DNA from: Pseudomonas sp.
GTDB lineage: Bacteria > Pseudomonadota > Gammaproteobacteria > Pseudomonadales > Pseudomonadaceae
Assembly: GCF_028293835.1 (NCBI RefSeq)
Contig: NZ_JAQGNX010000170.1
Coordinates: forward strand, 124,001 to 188,000
Length of the DNA stretch: 64,000 bases
Direction: 5' to 3'
The notes under the pieces: generated by a model
The model's database searches: none
Seen by the model: the letters and a program-made list of their open reading frames with translations, nothing else
Told to the model about the DNA's origin: nothing
Program-made: the position numbers and the translations under genes
Shown here: piece after piece, positions 26,289 to 36,523 of the stretch
Layout of the letters: each line of letters opens with the position of its first letter
Numbering within the stretch: the first letter of the stretch is position 1

Positions 26289-27254
26289 TTATCCGCGATT
26301 TTCTGGCATGTCGACCCCAACCAATTCATCCCGATACGGCAGGTCCGGTCCGACCTTGGTGCAGGTCAGCGCCGCTGCTGCCACGGCGAATTGCATCATC
26401 TCGGTGATGTGTTCCCGTGACAGGGCTTCCAGGCCGGACGGGCTGTCGAGTTGGTGTTCGGTGAGATAGGTGATCAAGGCGGCTTGAAAAGTGTCGCCCG
26501 CGCCGACGGTATCGGCGGTGATGACTTCTCGGGCGGGAACCGACCACGTGCCGTGCTGGCGGGTGAAAACGCTGACCCCTTGAGCGCCGCGGGTGAGGAA
26601 CACCAATTGGCAGCGTTGGTTTAACCAGCCTTCGGCGACGGTTTGTGGGTCAAGGTCCGGGTACAACAACGAAAGGTCCTCGTCGCTGACTTTGATCAAG
26701 TGCGCGTGCTCGGCAAAGGCACTGATCTGCTCGCGCCAGCGTTGAATGTCCGGCTCTGGGTTGAGGCGAATATTAGGGTCCAGGCTGATCAGCCGTTGTG
26801 AGCTTTCGCGCCTGACCAAGGCCAGCAACGTATCCGCTATCGGGCGCACCACCAAGGAAAACGAGCCAATGTGAAGGCCACGCACCTGTTCGTCCAGCAC
26901 CGGCAAATGCTCGAGCCGTAACTGACGGTCTGCACAGCCTTCACCACGAAAGCTGTACTGTGGCGACCCGTCATCGCCCACGGCGACCATGGCCAATGTC
27001 GTGGGCGCTTCGAAATCAACCAGGTAATCAGGCCGCACACCTTCGTCTTTAAGTACGGTGCGCAGGCGATGGCCCAAATAGTCAGAGGAAAGACCAGCAA
27101 ACAGCGCCGAGTCAATGCCCAGTCTGCTCAATCCGACCGCGACGTTAAATGGCGAGCCGCCGGCAACGGCTTGGAAGTCCACCCGATTGCTGTGATTGCC
27201 GCCTTCCGGCTGGCTGAAAAAATCGAACAGCGCTTCGCCACACACTAAAAACAT
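26289..27254 (-). CDS. mtlZ: Fructokinase of the mannitol operon (PfkB family)
   Basis: The 321-residue PfkB/ribokinase-fold sugar kinase phosphorylates fructose, the product of mannitol oxidation, to fructose 6-phosphate. The first signature is seen in AVAGGSPFNVAVGLSRLG near residue 30 and the catalytic second signature in ADTVGAGDTFQAAL near 248, with the base aspartate in GAGD. It is the last gene of the mtl operon, 24 bp after mtlY. Assignment as MtlZ rests on family plus position. Confidence 0.93.
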   Translation of the reverse strand: MFLVCGEALFDFFSQPEGGNHSNRVDFQAVAGGSPFNVAVGLSRLGIDSALFAGLSSDYLGHRLRTVLKDEGVRPDYLVDFEAPTTLAMVAVGDDGSPQYSFRGEGCADRQLRLEHLPVLDEQVRGLHIGSFSLVVRPIADTLLALVRRESSQRLISLDPNIRLNPEPDIQRWREQISAFAEHAHLIKVSDEDLSLLYPDLDPQTVAEGWLNQRCQLVFLTRGAQGVSVFTRQHGTWSVPAREVITADTVGAGDTFQAALITYLTEHQLDSPSGLEALSREHITEMMQFAVAAAALTCTKVGPDLPYRDELVGVDMPENRG

Positions 27255-27278
27255 AAAAGCTCCAAAACTTAAACGGCC

Positions 27279-28760
27279 TCAAAGGGCCTGCAAACACAAA
27301 CGGTAATGATCATAAACCTGCTGATACGCCAACACGTTTTCAGCTATCGGCTGGGTCTCGCTGGCGGCATCAAGGCTGACGCAACGTTGGCACAACTCCT
27401 TGAGCCCGGATGTTTGTCCGTTTTCTTCGCCCCAGCACCATGCAGCCTGAATGGCTGCGCCTAGGGCTGCCGCTTCGCTATGGTCGGTACAAACGACTGG
27501 AGTATCCATGATGTCAGCGACAATTTGCCGCCAAATCGCGCTTTTTGCACCGCCGCCGATCAACCGGATCGCCTGGCTTTTGATTCCGCTGGCTCGCAAC
27601 AAATCCAGTCCGTAGCGCAAACCGAAGGTCGTGCCTTCGACCACCGCGCGGCAAAGATTGGCTTGATTCAGGTTGGTGCTGTCGAGCCCCAGGATACTGC
27701 CCGTAGCGTTGGGCAGGGCAGGTACGCGTTCGCCGTTGAGAAACGGCAACATCAACACCCCTTGCGCACCAATGGGTGCCTCGGCGATGGCCAGGTTGAA
27801 TTCGCCGATATTCAGCGCGAATAGCTCGCGGACGGCGCTGGTGGCGTTAGTCAGGTTCATGGTGCAGATCAGCGGCAACCAACCGCCCGATGACGAACAG
27901 AAAGTCGCCACCGAGGCTTGATCGCTGACCCGGGCTTCGTCGGCATAGGCGTAAACCGTGCCGGAGGAGCCAAGGCTCATGGTGATCGAACCCGGCCCGA
28001 TATTGCCGGTGCCGATGGCGCCCATCATGTTGTCACCGCCGCCGCTGGAGACAATCGCCTCGGGGTTGAGCCCCAACAGTTGAGCAATCTCTGACCGAAT
28101 CTTGCCGACGCTTTGCTGAGCATCCAGCAATTGCGGCAAGGCCCGACTCAAATGACCACTGGGGTCGATATAGTCCAGCAGGGCCAAATCCCAGCTGCGG
28201 GTGCGCACGTTGAAATAACCCGTGCCAGAGGCGTCACCAAATTCGCTGCAGCAGCGGCCAGTGAGCCAGTAATTCAGGTAATCGTGGGGTAACAGGATTT
28301 TGTCGATGCGGGCGAACACATCCGGGTGCTGTTCCTTGGTCCACAGCAGCTTAGACACCGTATAACCGGGTGCGATAGCAACGCCGAGACGTTCCAATGA
28401 GCCTTTCTCGCCGCCTAAATAGTCCAGCAGTCGATCGTTCTCAGGGGTGGTTTCGGTGTCGCACCAGAGTTTGGCGGGGCGTAATACCTCGCCACTCTGA
28501 TCCAGCAGTACCAGCCCGTGCTGCTGCCCGGAAACTCCGATGGCCTGGATCTGCGCGCCGCTGACGCCCGCTTCAGCCAACGCCTCACGGGTTGCCTGTT
28601 GGAAGGCAGCCAGCCATTGCGACACGTCTTGCTCGCGCCGCCCATTGGCGGCGCTGATCAACGTGTGTGGGCCTGAGCCCTGGCCAAGGACCTTCCCGCT
28701 CTCGGCATCGAGCACAATCGCTTTGGTGCCTTGGGTGCCGCAGTCAATACCGAGAAACAT
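27279..28760 (-). CDS. mtlY: Xylulokinase of the mannitol/arabitol operon
   Basis: The 493-residue FGGY kinase phosphorylates D-xylulose formed from D-arabitol by the operon's dehydrogenase. The phosphate-1 loop is MFLGIDCGTQGTKAIVLD; GVSGQQHGLVLLD is typical of xylulokinases; later blocks SSGGGDNMMGAIGTG and RLIGGGAKSAIWRQIVADI are intact. It lies 9 bp downstream of mtlD and 24 bp before mtlZ. Confidence 0.95.
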   Translation of the reverse strand: MFLGIDCGTQGTKAIVLDAESGKVLGQGSGPHTLISAANGRREQDVSQWLAAFQQATREALAEAGVSGAQIQAIGVSGQQHGLVLLDQSGEVLRPAKLWCDTETTPENDRLLDYLGGEKGSLERLGVAIAPGYTVSKLLWTKEQHPDVFARIDKILLPHDYLNYWLTGRCCSEFGDASGTGYFNVRTRSWDLALLDYIDPSGHLSRALPQLLDAQQSVGKIRSEIAQLLGLNPEAIVSSGGGDNMMGAIGTGNIGPGSITMSLGSSGTVYAYADEARVSDQASVATFCSSSGGWLPLICTMNLTNATSAVRELFALNIGEFNLAIAEAPIGAQGVLMLPFLNGERVPALPNATGSILGLDSTNLNQANLCRAVVEGTTFGLRYGLDLLRASGIKSQAIRLIGGGAKSAIWRQIVADIMDTPVVCTDHSEAAALGAAIQAAWCWGEENGQTSGLKELCQRCVSLDAASETQPIAENVLAYQQVYDHYRLCLQAL

Positions 28761-28769
28761 AGGGTCACC

Positions 28770-30251
28770 TCAGGCGCTTTTGGCCAGCAGATTTTCCAGG
28801 GTTTTTTGCACGCCCAGTTCACGCAGGCTGTTCAGGTTATGTTCGAACGACGCGACGAACTCAGGCGACTGCGGAATAGCTGCACCGAAAATTTCTTCGA
28901 CCGCTAGCAAGCGCTGGGTGATCAATACATCATCGGCCACCAATGCCTGGCAGAACTCGGCACGCGGGTCGGGAATCTTGAACGTCACGCCGTTCTCGTC
29001 TTCGCCCTTGAGGTACAGCGCCCAAGCGGCAACTACCAGGGAGGCGCGGTCGAGGTTACCCTTATCAAGAATCAGCCGATTAATGGTCGGCACGGTGAAT
29101 TTGGGAAACTTCGACGAACCGTCGGAGCATACGCGCTCCAGTTGATCGGCAATGGCCTGGTTGGAGAAGCGCTGAATCAGCGTGTCCTTGTAGGTTTCCA
29201 GGTCGATACCTGGCACCGACGCCAATTGTGGCGTGACGTCCAGGTCCATGTAGGTGCGGATGTACCGCACGAACAACGGATCGTTCATGGTTTCGTGAAC
29301 GAAACGATAACCCTGCAAGAAGCCCAAATAGGTCAACGCCAAATGGCTGCCGTTGAGCAATTTGATCTTCATCTCTTCGTAGGGCGTGACGTCGTCGGTG
29401 AACTGCACGCCGACGTTTTCCCACGCTGGACGGCCATTGACGAACTTGTCTTCCAGCACCCATTGCACAAACGGTTCACAGACCACTGGCCAGGCATCGT
29501 CGATGCCTTTTTCATCATGCAGTTGCAGACGGTGAGCGGTGCTGGTCATGGGCGTGATGCGATCGACCATGGCGTTAGGGAAGCTGACGTTGGAAGCAAT
29601 CCAGTCGTGCAAATCAGCGTCGCGCAGTGCGGCAAAAGCCAGCAGGGCTTTGCGGGCGACAGCACCGTTGTGCGGCAGGTTATCGCACGACATCAAGGTA
29701 AATGCGGGCGTGCCGTTTTGCCGGCGTTTGGCCAAGGCTGCGCACAGCAGGCCGAACACGGTGGTTGGTTCGCCAGGGTGCGCCAGGTCGTGGCGAATCT
29801 GGGGCAGGTGCGCCATGAATTCGCCGTTGCTGTCATCGATGCAATAACCGCCTTCAGTGATGGTCAGCGAGACGATACGAATCTGCGGACTGGCGAGCTT
29901 GTCGATCAACGCCTGAATGCCGTCGGCGGCCAGCAACATCTCGCTGATGGAGCCGATGACGCGGGTTTCTGTGTCGTCGGTATCACCCAGTTCATACAGC
30001 GTATAAAGATAATCCTGATCTTGCAGTGCGTCGCGCACCCCAAGGTCTTCCGGGCGCAGGCCAATGCCGCAGATGCACCAGTCGTAGCCTTGGCCTTTGT
30101 TCATCAGCGCATCGGTGTAAAACGCCTGATGCGCCCGATGGAAACCACCGACACCGATGTGCGCGATGCCTTGGCTGGTATCCTTCGGCGAATAGGCCGG
30201 GCGAGCAATGTGCGGATCCAGTTGCGACAGGTTTTGCTTGTTAAGCTTCAT
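28770..30251 (-). CDS. mtlD: Mannitol 2-dehydrogenase (long-chain polyol dehydrogenase)
   Basis: The 493-residue NAD-dependent enzyme oxidises mannitol to fructose, arabitol to xylulose, and sorbitol-type polyols. The Rossmann start is seen in GIAHIGVGGFHRAHQ. The catalytic residues recalled for the P. fluorescens enzyme (Lys295, Asn300, His303) fall exactly at those numbers in KIKLLNGSH when the ATG at 30251 is used, which supports this start over a longer in-frame one at 30389. Fifth gene of the mtl operon, 19 bp after mtlK. Confidence 0.97.
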   Translation of the reverse strand: MKLNKQNLSQLDPHIARPAYSPKDTSQGIAHIGVGGFHRAHQAFYTDALMNKGQGYDWCICGIGLRPEDLGVRDALQDQDYLYTLYELGDTDDTETRVIGSISEMLLAADGIQALIDKLASPQIRIVSLTITEGGYCIDDSNGEFMAHLPQIRHDLAHPGEPTTVFGLLCAALAKRRQNGTPAFTLMSCDNLPHNGAVARKALLAFAALRDADLHDWIASNVSFPNAMVDRITPMTSTAHRLQLHDEKGIDDAWPVVCEPFVQWVLEDKFVNGRPAWENVGVQFTDDVTPYEEMKIKLLNGSHLALTYLGFLQGYRFVHETMNDPLFVRYIRTYMDLDVTPQLASVPGIDLETYKDTLIQRFSNQAIADQLERVCSDGSSKFPKFTVPTINRLILDKGNLDRASLVVAAWALYLKGEDENGVTFKIPDPRAEFCQALVADDVLITQRLLAVEEIFGAAIPQSPEFVASFEHNLNSLRELGVQKTLENLLAKSA

Positions 30252-30270
30252 GGTCAGGGTTCCCGGGTAC

Positions 30271-31374
<1,104 letters not shown>

Positions 31375-31414
31375 ATGGCCTCCGTTCTGCGCTCGTTGAA
31401 GAGGCTGAAACTTG

Positions 31415-32248
31415 TTATTTGACGGCGCCGAAAGACAGGCCGCGAACCAGTTGTTTTTGGCTGATCCAGCCGAAGATCAGGATCGGTGCACAGGCCAGCG
31501 TCGAGACGGCGGACAGCTTGGCCCAGAACAGACCTTCGGGGCTTGAGTAGGACGCGATCAAAGCCGTCAATGGGGCGGCTTGGGATGAGGTCAGGTTCAG
31601 CGACCAGAACGCCTCGTTCCAACACAGGATCAATGACAACAGCGCGGTCGATGCCAGACCGCCTTTACAGATCGGCACCAGCACCCGGAAGATTTCCTGG
31701 GCGGTGGTGGCCCCGTCCAGACGTGCGGCTTCGAGAATGTCCGGTGGAATGTCCTTGAAGTAGGTGTAAATCATCCAGACCACAATCGGCAGGTTGATCA
31801 GGGTATAGATGGCGATCAGCGCAAAACGCGTGTCCAGGAGGCCGAAGGTTTTGGCCAGTAAGTAGATCGGCATCAGTACGCCAACGGGCGGCAGCATTTT
31901 GGTCGAGAGCATCCACAACAGTGTGCCTTTGGTACGCTTGGTCTCGAAGAAGGCCATGGAGTAGGCTGCCGGCACCGCGATGATCAGGCAAAGGATGGTT
32001 GCGCTGAACGAGATGACTATCGAGTTCCAGGCGAAGTGAAAATAATCACTGCGTTCCTGGATGTGAATGTAATTTTCCAGGGTAGGGGTGAAGAAGAACT
32101 GTGGCGGCGTGGCGAAAGCGTCGATCTCGGTCTTGAAACTGGTCAAGACCATCCAGAAAATCGGGAAAAAGATCAGTGCCGCAATCGCCCACGACAGCGC
32201 GCCAAGCAACACGCTCTGCATACGACGAGATTGTTTTAGCGTCATCAT
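31415..32248 (-). CDS. mtlG: Polyol ABC transporter permease MtlG
   Basis: The 277-residue MalG-type permease has six membrane helices and the EAA cytoplasmic loop that docks the ATPase (EAARLDGATTAQEIFRVLVP near residue 180). The N-terminal helix and the FKTEIDAF loop are typical of sugar/polyol permease 2. GAGGG precedes two adjacent ATG codons; either may be used. It lies 10 bp after mtlF. Confidence 0.95.
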   Translation of the reverse strand: MMTLKQSRRMQSVLLGALSWAIAALIFFPIFWMVLTSFKTEIDAFATPPQFFFTPTLENYIHIQERSDYFHFAWNSIVISFSATILCLIIAVPAAYSMAFFETKRTKGTLLWMLSTKMLPPVGVLMPIYLLAKTFGLLDTRFALIAIYTLINLPIVVWMIYTYFKDIPPDILEAARLDGATTAQEIFRVLVPICKGGLASTALLSLILCWNEAFWSLNLTSSQAAPLTALIASYSSPEGLFWAKLSAVSTLACAPILIFGWISQKQLVRGLSFGAVK

Positions 32249-32258
32249 GGCAAGGCCC

Positions 32259-33191
32259 TCATGACTTGTCGGTGAGGTTTTTGCCGATCATCCGAATCAG
32301 GATAATCGCGGCAATGTTGGCGATGACCACGGCGATCAAGCCGCCAGCCGATGCCATACCGACGTCGAATTGCAGCAACGCCTGGTTATAGATCAGGTAC
32401 GCCAGGTTGGTCGAGGCAAAGCCCGGGCCGCCGTTGGTGGTCGTAAAGATTTCAGCGAACACCGAGAGCAGGAAAATCGTCTCGATCATGATCACCACCG
32501 CAATTGGGCGCGCCAGGTGCGGCAGGGTCAGATACCAGAAAATCGCGATAGGACCGGCGCCGTCCAGCCGCGCTGCTTCTTTCTGTTCTTGATCCAGGGA
32601 TTGCATGGCGGTCATCAGGATCAGGATAGCGAAGGGCAGCCATTGCCAAGAGACAATGATGATGATCGACATCAGTGGGTAGTTGGCGAGCCAATCCACT
32701 GGCTGGGCACCGAACGCTCTCCATACGGCCGCGAGAATTCCCGAGACCGGGTGGAAAAGCAGGTTTTTCCAAATTAAAGCGCTGACGGTTGGCATGATGA
32801 AAAACGGTGAAATCAACATCACACGCACAATGCCGCGGCCGAGGAATTCGCTGGCCTCCAGCAGGGCGGAAATCAATACGCCAAGGATCACGCTGATCGC
32901 CAGTACGCTGCCCACCAGCAACAGCGTGTTGGTTGCACCTGGAATAAAACCACTGTCGGTGACGAAATAGACGAAGTTTTCTATGCCAACGAACTCTTCG
33001 TCACCGGGCGACAGCAGGTTGTAACGAATGGTTGAGAAGTAGATGGTCATGCCCAGCGGTACGATCATCCATACCAGCAACAACAACACCGAGGGGCTCA
33101 CCAGAAACCAGCCCGGTTTAGTCAGGTGACTTTTTGCTTTGGGGGTCGGGCTGGACGTATCCAGATGAGGATTGATGGCAGAAGTATTCAT
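32259..33191 (-). CDS. mtlF: Polyol ABC transporter permease MtlF
   Basis: The 310-residue MalF-type permease begins MNTSAINPHLDTSSPTPKAK, has six membrane helices and the EAA loop (EAARLDGAGPIAIFWYLTLP near residue 206). A longer in-frame start at 33257 is rejected because it would run into the intergenic region before mtlE with no family similarity. It forms the membrane channel with MtlG. Confidence 0.94.
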   Translation of the reverse strand: MNTSAINPHLDTSSPTPKAKSHLTKPGWFLVSPSVLLLLVWMIVPLGMTIYFSTIRYNLLSPGDEEFVGIENFVYFVTDSGFIPGATNTLLLVGSVLAISVILGVLISALLEASEFLGRGIVRVMLISPFFIMPTVSALIWKNLLFHPVSGILAAVWRAFGAQPVDWLANYPLMSIIIIVSWQWLPFAILILMTAMQSLDQEQKEAARLDGAGPIAIFWYLTLPHLARPIAVVIMIETIFLLSVFAEIFTTTNGGPGFASTNLAYLIYNQALLQFDVGMASAGGLIAVVIANIAAIILIRMIGKNLTDKS

Positions 33192-33270
33192 GGTGACTCC
33201 GAAACTCGGTGCAAGCCTGGACAAGGTGCCGAGGGGCAAGCCGCTCGGCACAGACAACAGTCAATCGTGA

Positions 33271-34581
33271 TTATTTCTTTGGATAGCCCGCGCGCTTCAT
33301 GTCTCGCTCGGTAGCGGTCTGCGCGGTAGCCAGCGCTGCATCAACCGTGCTCGAACCGACCAGCGCCGCCGAGAACTGTTGCCCAACGGACGTACCGATC
33401 GCCTGGAACTCAGGGATGGTCACCAACTGAATGCCAACATACGGCACCGGCTTGAGAGTCGGCGTTTTTGGCGTAACCGCTTTGAGCGATTCCAGGGTGA
33501 TTTTGGCGAAAGGTGCAGCGGCCATGTACGCGTCGCTGTAGGTCGACGCACGGGTGCCGGGTGGCACGTTGGCGACGCCGTCAGTCTTGGCGACTAACGC
33601 GGCGTATTCCTTGGAAGTCGCCCATTGACTGAAGGCCTTAGCGTCAGTCTGGTTTTTTGCGCTGGTTGGAATCGCCAGAGCCCACGAGTACAACCAGGCA
33701 GAGCCTTTATCGGTCACTTCATGGGGCGCGTAGGTGAAACCTACATTGTCAGCCACTTTGCTTTGGGTCTTGTCGGTGACGAACGAGCCGGCAACGGTAG
33801 CATCGACCCAGATTGCACATTTGCCGCTGTTGAACAGCGCCAGGTTTTCATTAAAACCGTTACTGGAGGCGCCAGGAGGACCAGACGCTTTCATCGTATT
33901 GACGTAGAAATTCAGCGCGTTTTTCCATTCCGGCTGGTCGAACTGTGGTTTCCACTGTTCGTCGAACCAGCGTGCGCCAAACGAGTTGGCGACGGTGCTG
34001 ATCAGCGCCATGTTTTCGCCCCAGCCCGCTTTACCGCGCAGGCAGATACCGTACTGTTCTTTGGTCTTGTCGGTCAGCTTTGCTGCGTACTCGGCTATCT
34101 GCGTCCAGGTGGGGCGCTCAGGCATGGTCAACCCGGCAGCCTTGAACAAGTCGGTGCGGTAATACGTCATCGAGCTTTCAGCGTAGAACGGCAGGGCGAA
34201 GAGTTTACCGTCGACGGACAGGCCGTCACGTACCGAAGGGAAGACGTCGTCCAGGGCATAGCTGGCCGGCAAATCCTTCATCTCTTGCAGCCAGCCTTTC
34301 TGACCCCAGAGTGAGGCTTCGTACATGCCGATCGTCAGCACATCGAACTGTCCGCCCTTGGTGGCGATGTCAGTAGTCAAGCGTTGACGCAGGACGTTTT
34401 CTTCCAGCACTACCCAATTGAGTTTGATGTCGGGGTGTTCTTGCTCGAAGGTTTTGGAGAGACGCTGCATGCGGATCATGTCACTGTTGTTGACCGTGGC
34501 GATGGTCACAGTGCCAGCTGAGGCGACGCCGCTGAGAACCAGACAGGTGCTTGCCAGTAGCAATTTTGCGGGGGTCTTCAT
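33271..34581 (-). CDS. mtlE: Periplasmic mannitol/polyol-binding protein
   Basis: The 436-residue solute-binding protein of the SBP_bac_1 family delivers polyols to MtlFG. A signal peptide ends near residue 22 (GVASA-GTV). Blocks such as EQYGICLRGKAGWGEN and LFNSGKCAIWVDATVAGSF are typical of the polyol-binding group. First gene of the operon, behind a recognisable promoter and a triple direct-repeat operator; GAGGAG lies just before the ATG. Confidence 0.96.
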   Translation of the reverse strand: MKTPAKLLLASTCLVLSGVASAGTVTIATVNNSDMIRMQRLSKTFEQEHPDIKLNWVVLEENVLRQRLTTDIATKGGQFDVLTIGMYEASLWGQKGWLQEMKDLPASYALDDVFPSVRDGLSVDGKLFALPFYAESSMTYYRTDLFKAAGLTMPERPTWTQIAEYAAKLTDKTKEQYGICLRGKAGWGENMALISTVANSFGARWFDEQWKPQFDQPEWKNALNFYVNTMKASGPPGASSNGFNENLALFNSGKCAIWVDATVAGSFVTDKTQSKVADNVGFTYAPHEVTDKGSAWLYSWALAIPTSAKNQTDAKAFSQWATSKEYAALVAKTDGVANVPPGTRASTYSDAYMAAAPFAKITLESLKAVTPKTPTLKPVPYVGIQLVTIPEFQAIGTSVGQQFSAALVGSSTVDAALATAQTATERDMKRAGYPKK

Positions 34582-34665
34582 CGATTACTCCTCTTCTGTG
34601 CCCAGGGGCTACAGAGGGTCGGTTATTGTTTTTGTAGCTTCCGGAGGTACGGAAACTGTGAACTG

Positions 34666-34694
34666 ATTACAACGGTCTCAGCGCGCAATGACAA
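34666..34694 (-). promoter_or_regulatory. Probable mtlE promoter
   Basis: On the minus strand TTGTCA (-35) and TGTAAT (-10) are separated by exactly 17 bp, each one base from the sigma-70 consensus. The -10 is about 85 bp upstream of the mtlE start. Confidence 0.7.
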
Positions 34695-34704
34695 ATCCTG
34701 CGCA

Positions 34705-34754
34705 GCACTCAAACCGATACTTTTTTGCACTGGGTACGTAAATGTAAACGCACT
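34705..34754 (-). promoter_or_regulatory. Triple direct repeat, likely MtlR operator
   Basis: The word AGTGC (minus strand; GCACT on the plus strand at 34705, 34727 and 34750) recurs three times at 22 and 23 bp spacing, two helical turns apart, ending 10 bp before the -35 element. This is the usual geometry of operators for AraC-type activators. MtlR control of this operon is established in P. fluorescens; the exact sites here are inference. Confidence 0.6.
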
Positions 34755-34820
34755 GAAATACCGCCCCTGCATAGCATAGAGCGGTTTCAGCATTTTTGAA
34801 GGGCGTCGGGGCGGGGTAAT

Positions 34821-35726
34821 TCAGTACAGGTTTTGTTCAGTCATGCGTTGCACCGCCAATCGGCGGTAGTGGGACGGCGTCATGCCTTTGAGTTGTTGGA
34901 AGCGCCGGTTGAAGTTGGAAATGTTATTGAACCCCGATTCGAAACAGACGTCGGTCACCGGTTTATCGCCTACTGTCAGCAGTTCGCAGGATTTACTGAT
35001 GCGTAACCGGTTGACGAACTCAACGAAGCAACGCCCCGTGGCCTGCTTGAACACCCGGGAAAAGTAGGTGGGTTTCATGCCCAGATAGTCGGCAACTTCT
35101 TCAAGGGGCAACTCGCGAGCGTAGTGGGCAAAAATATAATCCACGGCGCGGTTGGTGCGGTCGACGCTGTGTTCGTCGGGCAACTGCGGTGACTGGGTGC
35201 CAGACAGTAGTTGAATATCGTCGCTGGCGGCCAGCAGCTCCAGCAGGATGAAAAAATGCCCCAAACGGCTAATGCCTTTGCTGTCGGCGATCTTTTGCAT
35301 CAACTTCATGGCCTGACGAATGGTGCGCTTGCAGCGAAATTCCACACCGTACTGGGCGCGCTCCAGCAACGGGGTTAGCGTTTTGAGTTCAGCGAATACC
35401 AAATTCCCGCTTTCGAACAGCTCATCGGTGAAATTCACCAGCATATCGCGCTTGGGCACCACTTCATGCTCATCGACCTGACTGATCCAGTTGTGTGGCA
35501 GGTTAGGGCCAGTCAGAAACAGGCTCTCCGGGTAAAAGTTACCAATGTAATCGCCGACGAAGACCTTTCCTGAACTGGCCACAATCAAATGTAGCTCGTA
35601 TTCCTTGTGAAAATGCCAGCGCACCAACGGGCACGGGAAACCATGCTCGCGGTAGATGATCGAGAGGCCATTGTGGTCGTCCATCAGCTCGTAGGACGGA
35701 TCGGTGATTCTCGTCGTTTTTGTCAT
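34821..35726 (-). CDS. mtlR: AraC-family activator of the mannitol operon
   Basis: The 301-residue regulator has an N-terminal cupin-like ligand domain (RWHFHKEYELHLIVASSG near residue 40) and two C-terminal helix-turn-helix motifs (LPLEEVADYLGMKPTYFSRV and the KPVTDVCFESGFNNISNFNR block). It lies upstream of mtlE in the same direction, which matches the known mtlR-mtlE arrangement. It should activate the operon in the presence of mannitol, sorbitol or arabitol. Confidence 0.94.
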   Translation of the reverse strand: MTKTTRITDPSYELMDDHNGLSIIYREHGFPCPLVRWHFHKEYELHLIVASSGKVFVGDYIGNFYPESLFLTGPNLPHNWISQVDEHEVVPKRDMLVNFTDELFESGNLVFAELKTLTPLLERAQYGVEFRCKRTIRQAMKLMQKIADSKGISRLGHFFILLELLAASDDIQLLSGTQSPQLPDEHSVDRTNRAVDYIFAHYARELPLEEVADYLGMKPTYFSRVFKQATGRCFVEFVNRLRISKSCELLTVGDKPVTDVCFESGFNNISNFNRRFQQLKGMTPSHYRRLAVQRMTEQNLY

Positions 35727-35766
35727 TATTAGGTCGTCGTGTTGATGTAACAGTCAGGACGGTCGA

Positions 35767-36087
35767 TCAGGCAAATATTACTACCACACGTCCTTCACCC
35801 CGGGATTTCGGTGCAGTCTTGACGACAATTTGTACGTCGCGGCCCAAACGTGCAAGGCAGTCGATCATTTTTGATTCGCTGATGCCGCGAAACTTGCCCC
35901 GCAGCATTTCAGAAACCTTGGGTTGGGGCATGGCGAGAATTTCGGCGGCCTGGACCTGGGTCAGATGCCGGGCCTTTATGATGCTACCTATTTTTGCCGC
36001 CAGTTGGGCTTTGACCAGCATCTCGCTGGCGCCGGTCTGGCCAACATCGGCGTAGACGTTACCGCTGCCGGATTCTATCTCAGTCAT
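35767..36087 (-). CDS. XRE-type antitoxin (HigA-like)
   Basis: The 106-residue protein carries a helix-turn-helix of the XRE/HTH_37 type (LTQVQAAEILAMPQPKVSEMLRGKF) as in antitoxins paired with Gp49/HigB-like toxins. Its ATG overlaps the end of the toxin frame (ATGA), the usual toxin-first HigBA order. The open frame is intact although the partner toxin is broken. The extra 30-residue N-terminal arm probably binds the toxin. Confidence 0.85.
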   Translation of the reverse strand: MTEIESGSGNVYADVGQTGASEMLVKAQLAAKIGSIIKARHLTQVQAAEILAMPQPKVSEMLRGKFRGISESKMIDCLARLGRDVQIVVKTAPKSRGEGRVVVIFA

Positions 36088-36410
36088 GGGTGCATCCTTT
36101 TGAATGGAGTTCTGCCGCCAGGAAGCGAGCCTTGATCAAGGAGGTTCCCGGTTGAGGCGTCTGGATACCCTTGACGGACTTTTTCTGGAAACAATGCAGC
36201 ACATAAACCGTGCCGCCGAAACGAACGGTGTATACCGCGCGATACGTGTTGGTGTCCTGACTCTCGACCACTTGCATCTGGATGCTTGCCGCCTTGCTGG
36301 GCAAGGTGAAGGGCAAAACCAAATGTGTCTTGGACTGCTTCGGGCATGTTGGTTAAATCCTTTTTACTGCTTGCGACCCAGTACAGGCGCTTGTCATTTC
36401 CGTATGGCAT
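36080..36410 (-). pseudogene. Frameshifted HigB/Gp49-like toxin
   Basis: The start at 36410 gives MPYGNDKRLYWVASSKKDL and reads as a phage-derived Gp49/HigB-type toxin up to GGKHPDA (codon 47, about 36271). After that the toxin sequence continues only in the neighbouring frame, from VVESQDTNTYRAVYTVRFGG to SKGCTHD. The segment normally linking the two parts (a glycine-rich loop of roughly a dozen residues) is absent, so a small deletion that is not a multiple of three is the likely cause. The product from the start codon would end in unrelated residues and should be inactive. Sequencing error cannot fully explain the missing loop. Confidence 0.75.
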
Positions 36411-36523
36411 GGGTGAAATTATACCTGTTTGGGGATAAAGTCAATCTGCTGCTTTGCGTACGCTTGAGCAGTGGTCCAATATCCACACGCTCGCGGTTGG
36501 CGTCACTTAGGGAGTTGTTACTA

